64,000 nucleotides of DNA from an uncultured Arcanobacterium sp. (lineage in GTDB: Bacteria; Actinomycetota; Actinomycetes; Actinomycetales; Actinomycetaceae). Every line of letters starts with the position of its first letter. Position 1 is the first letter of the stretch. The notes beneath the pieces are model-generated. The model worked only from the letters and a program-made list of their open reading frames with translations, had not been told where the DNA came from and did no database searches. Made by a program: the position numbers and the translations under genes. Shown here in pieces: positions 62,023 to 64,000 of this stretch. The stretch spans positions 11,806 through 75,805 of the forward strand of contig CAUAGM010000007.1 of the NCBI GenBank assembly GCA_958428545.1, written 5' to 3'.

Positions 62023-62046
62023 TTCGTAGCAGTTCGCAGCAGTATG

Positions 62047-62093
62047 TACGGTGGGTGTTGTGCTGAGATTAAATCTTGCACAACACCCACGTA
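62047..62093 (+). terminator. Hairpin terminator after metQ
   Basis: A perfect 13-bp stem (62051-62063 GTGGGTGTTGTGC with 62078-62090) can be extended outward past a bulged G. The loop can form a small inner helix. No long T run follows. It ends the metNIQ unit. Confidence 0.75.
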
Positions 62094-62288
62094 TGTAATA
62101 TGTATCTATTAGTGTGTATGTATGAGTGCGCATCTATTTTTAACCGTAATGTATGGTGATTTTGAAATCCGCTGTTTTGGCTAGGGAGTATCAGGTAAAA
62201 TAATGCGGAATTGTTTATGCAGGCGCTAGTGCGTTGGCGCTGGTGCGTTGGCGTAAAATGATTCATTTTCTTGATTAGAAAGGTTGAT

Positions 62289-64000
62289 ATGGCACGTAAT
62301 AGTTTTATTTATCGGGGGGGGGGCACAGCTACTTCGTCGCGTTAGCGTTGTGTGTGGCGTGACGCTAGTTGCCGCTTCAGTTTCGACTTCTGCTTTGGTC
62401 TATGCTGCTCCCAGCGCTGCGTATACTGGATATAGCTCCTATGTTCCAGAAGTGGTTATCGTAGAGGGAAAAATCGGTGAAACTCAAGTAAAGGTGCAGG
62501 GCGATAAAACGTACCCAGAAGGTATGAAGTTTAAGCATGTAGCAAATTCTCAGCGTAGTTACGGCTCTTGGGTAGTCATCGACCAAAATTCTGGAAAATT
62601 TACTATTGACACATCAAAGCACACTCATATTTTTACCAATGGGAAAGCTGAATATACCAGCATTCGTTTAGACGTTATCTACCCTGATCATAAACCGCCG
62701 ACTGCATCTTTTGAAACTATTGATGCTGGTAAAGTGACTGTTTTGCAAGATAGCGATAAAGATGGCGTGCCAGATAAAGATCAAAATGGAGCGGTTAAAG
62801 ATAAATGCCCAGGCACTGCTGAGGGAGCAAAAGTTAATGATGCTGATGGATGCCCTCTTGCCCCTGCGCTGCAAACTGCAACAGTGACTGGCGAAGTTGG
62901 CACAGCAGTTACCAATACCACTATGGCAATTACCAACGAAGGCAAGCTGACCTTGAACGCTTGTGAGTTTGCCGATCAAGATAAGAGTGCTGGTTTGGTT
63001 GTGGAACTAGGAGCCGATGATAACGCCTGCGTTATTAGCGGAACTCCTAATAAGCCTGGTCAAAGTGAAGTTACCGTTACACTAAACTATCTGGACGGCA
63101 AGAATACTCCTGCATCTACGACTGCTAGTGCAAAGCTTAATATCGCCGATAAAGATACTGATAAAGACGGTAAATTAGACGCTGAAGATAAATGCCCCAA
63201 CACTCCTTTTGGCGGCACTGTGGATGCTCAGGGCTGTGCCGTAAAACCTCAAATGGAAGATGCCAACGTGACGGGAATAGCTGGCAGCAAAATTAATGAA
63301 ACCACCTTGCCTATCATCAACGATGGCAATGTGAAGTTACTGGAATGCACTGGTGATGTGCCCGAAGGGTTATCTTTGGCATTGAACCACGATGAGACTG
63401 CGTGCGTCGTCAGCGGCACTCCACAAGCAGCCGTAGACACAAAGGTGCCTGCTACGCTGAAATATACCAGCGATCATGGAAGTACAGAAGAAGTTCAGGC
63501 ACAGCTGACTCTAAACATTGCTGAAAAGCCAGTAGTAACTCCAAAGAGCAGTGAAACGTACAAGGATTTGGCTTATGCGGGCGCAGCTGTAGTAGCAGGG
63601 GAAAGTGGTAAAGTTGCGCCTCCAACGGCACGGGCAGGTAAACTTCCAGAGAATACTACGTTTGAATTAACTGCAGAAAGCAAAGCGAAATTCCCATGGA
63701 TTAGCGAAGATGCTGCTCATGCGGGCGGTTGGAATCTGAACCCAGAAGCTAGTGTGGCAGCAGGTGATTACGTGGCGCAGGTATCGGTTTCTTTCCCGGA
63801 TCAATCTACGTTGACAGTAGATATGAAAATCGCAGTGACTGCTAAACCTGAGAAGCCTGAGCCAGGGACACCTGATCCAGGCAAACCTGATCCAGGCAAA
63901 CCAGATCCAGGCAAACCAGATCCAAGTAAGCCTGAGCCAGGGACGCCTGATCCGGGTAAGCCTGAGCCAGGCAAACCTGATCTGGGTAAGCCTGAGCCAG
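62289..64000 (+). CDS. Phase-variable cell-surface protein, frame OFF in this sequence (5' part, runs off the window)
   Basis: ATG 62289 has an AAAGG site at good spacing, but after eight codons a G10 tract (62314-62323) leads to TAG at 62343. With nine or twelve G the frame continues into a signal peptide (LLRRVSVVCGVTLVAASV, cleavage near YAAPSA) and then over 500 open codons to the window end. The exported part has a YPDG/Rib-like segment and two thrombospondin type 3-like Asp-rich blocks (DSDKDGVPDKDQNG with KCPGT; DKDTDKDGKLDAEDKCP). Ig-like repeats (VSGTP) and a Pro/Gly/Lys repeat tail (PDPGKPDPGKP) follow. This suggests a calcium-stabilised wall-anchored adhesin; the anchor lies beyond the window. 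Confidence 0.8.
62314..62323 (+). repeat. Homopolymer tract of ten G in the signal-peptide region
   Basis: Ten G lie between codon 9 and the hydrophobic core of the surface-protein signal peptide. Loss of one G restores one continuous frame. The position and length are typical of slipped-strand contingency loci. Confidence 0.9.
63846..64000 (+). repeat. Pro-Gly-Lys-Pro coding repeats
   Basis: Imperfect 12- to 24-bp repeats (CCTGATCCAGGCAAA variants) encode PDPGKP/PEPGTP units at the window end. This is a typical wall-spanning region of Gram-positive surface proteins. The array continues beyond the window. Confidence 0.85.

Noticed and set aside
63846..64000. Regular repeats at the window end considered as a CRISPR array
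   Set aside because: Units are 12-24 bp without spacers and encode PDPGKP in one open frame, so they are protein-coding repeats.
1..64000. Insertion sequences, prophage or integrase genes
   Set aside because: No transposase, integrase or phage structural gene was seen anywhere in the window.

Overview
The window is a continuous stretch of chromosome from an actinobacterium of about 50% GC. Gene order and content point to the Actinomycetaceae or a close relative. Evidence includes the pgsA-cinA-clgR-DUF3046-recA-recX-miaB-miaA-hflX block, lexA facing an SOS gene followed by nrdR, an actinobacterial dcw cluster without ftsA but with sepF-yggT-wag31 after ftsZ, and the dgt/dnaG pair. The species cannot be named from the sequence alone.

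Layout. Positions 1-8,229 hold the end of pgsA, cinA, clgR, a DUF3046 gene, recA (with an SOS box), recX, miaB, miaA and hflX, mostly overlapping. Then come dinG, a repeat-rich spacer, lexA (-), an SOS-box-flanked membrane-protein gene in the divS/chiZ position, and nrdR. Positions 13.5-21.6 kb hold a fatty-acyl-CoA ligase, serA, a HelD-type helicase, a PAC2-family gene and dinB. A DUF3040 gene and a strong terminator precede the division and cell-wall cluster (22.6-39.5 kb): mraZ, an mraW-type leader RNA, rsmH, ftsL, ftsI, murF, mraY, murD, ftsW, murG, murC, ftsQ, ftsZ, sepF, yggT, wag31 and lspA. It continues into rluD and dnaE. murE, dapF and the ylmE-type gene are missing from their customary positions.

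From 44 kb the region is more accessory: zur, a znuB gene with two in-frame stops, glyS-dusB, then a small island with a secreted protein coupled to a two-helix membrane protein behind tandem palindromes, and a decayed gene. It is followed by arcB-arcC-transporter without arcA, dgt, dnaG, a CAT-anticodon tRNA, a SAM riboswitch controlling metN-metI-metQ, and the start of a large surface protein that runs off the end.

The most notable observation is that surface gene. A run of ten G inside its signal-peptide coding sequence puts the reading frame OFF. Nine (or twelve) G would join a good ribosome site and ATG to a complete signal peptide and more than 500 codons of Ca-binding and Ig/Rib-like domains. 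This is the signature of slipped-strand phase variation. Two other G/C tracts of 9-10 bases occur in non-coding DNA. Other themes are low-complexity insertions or tails in housekeeping proteins (LexA, DusB, MiaA, LspA, FadD) and 20-bp perfect or near-perfect tandem duplications in three spacers.
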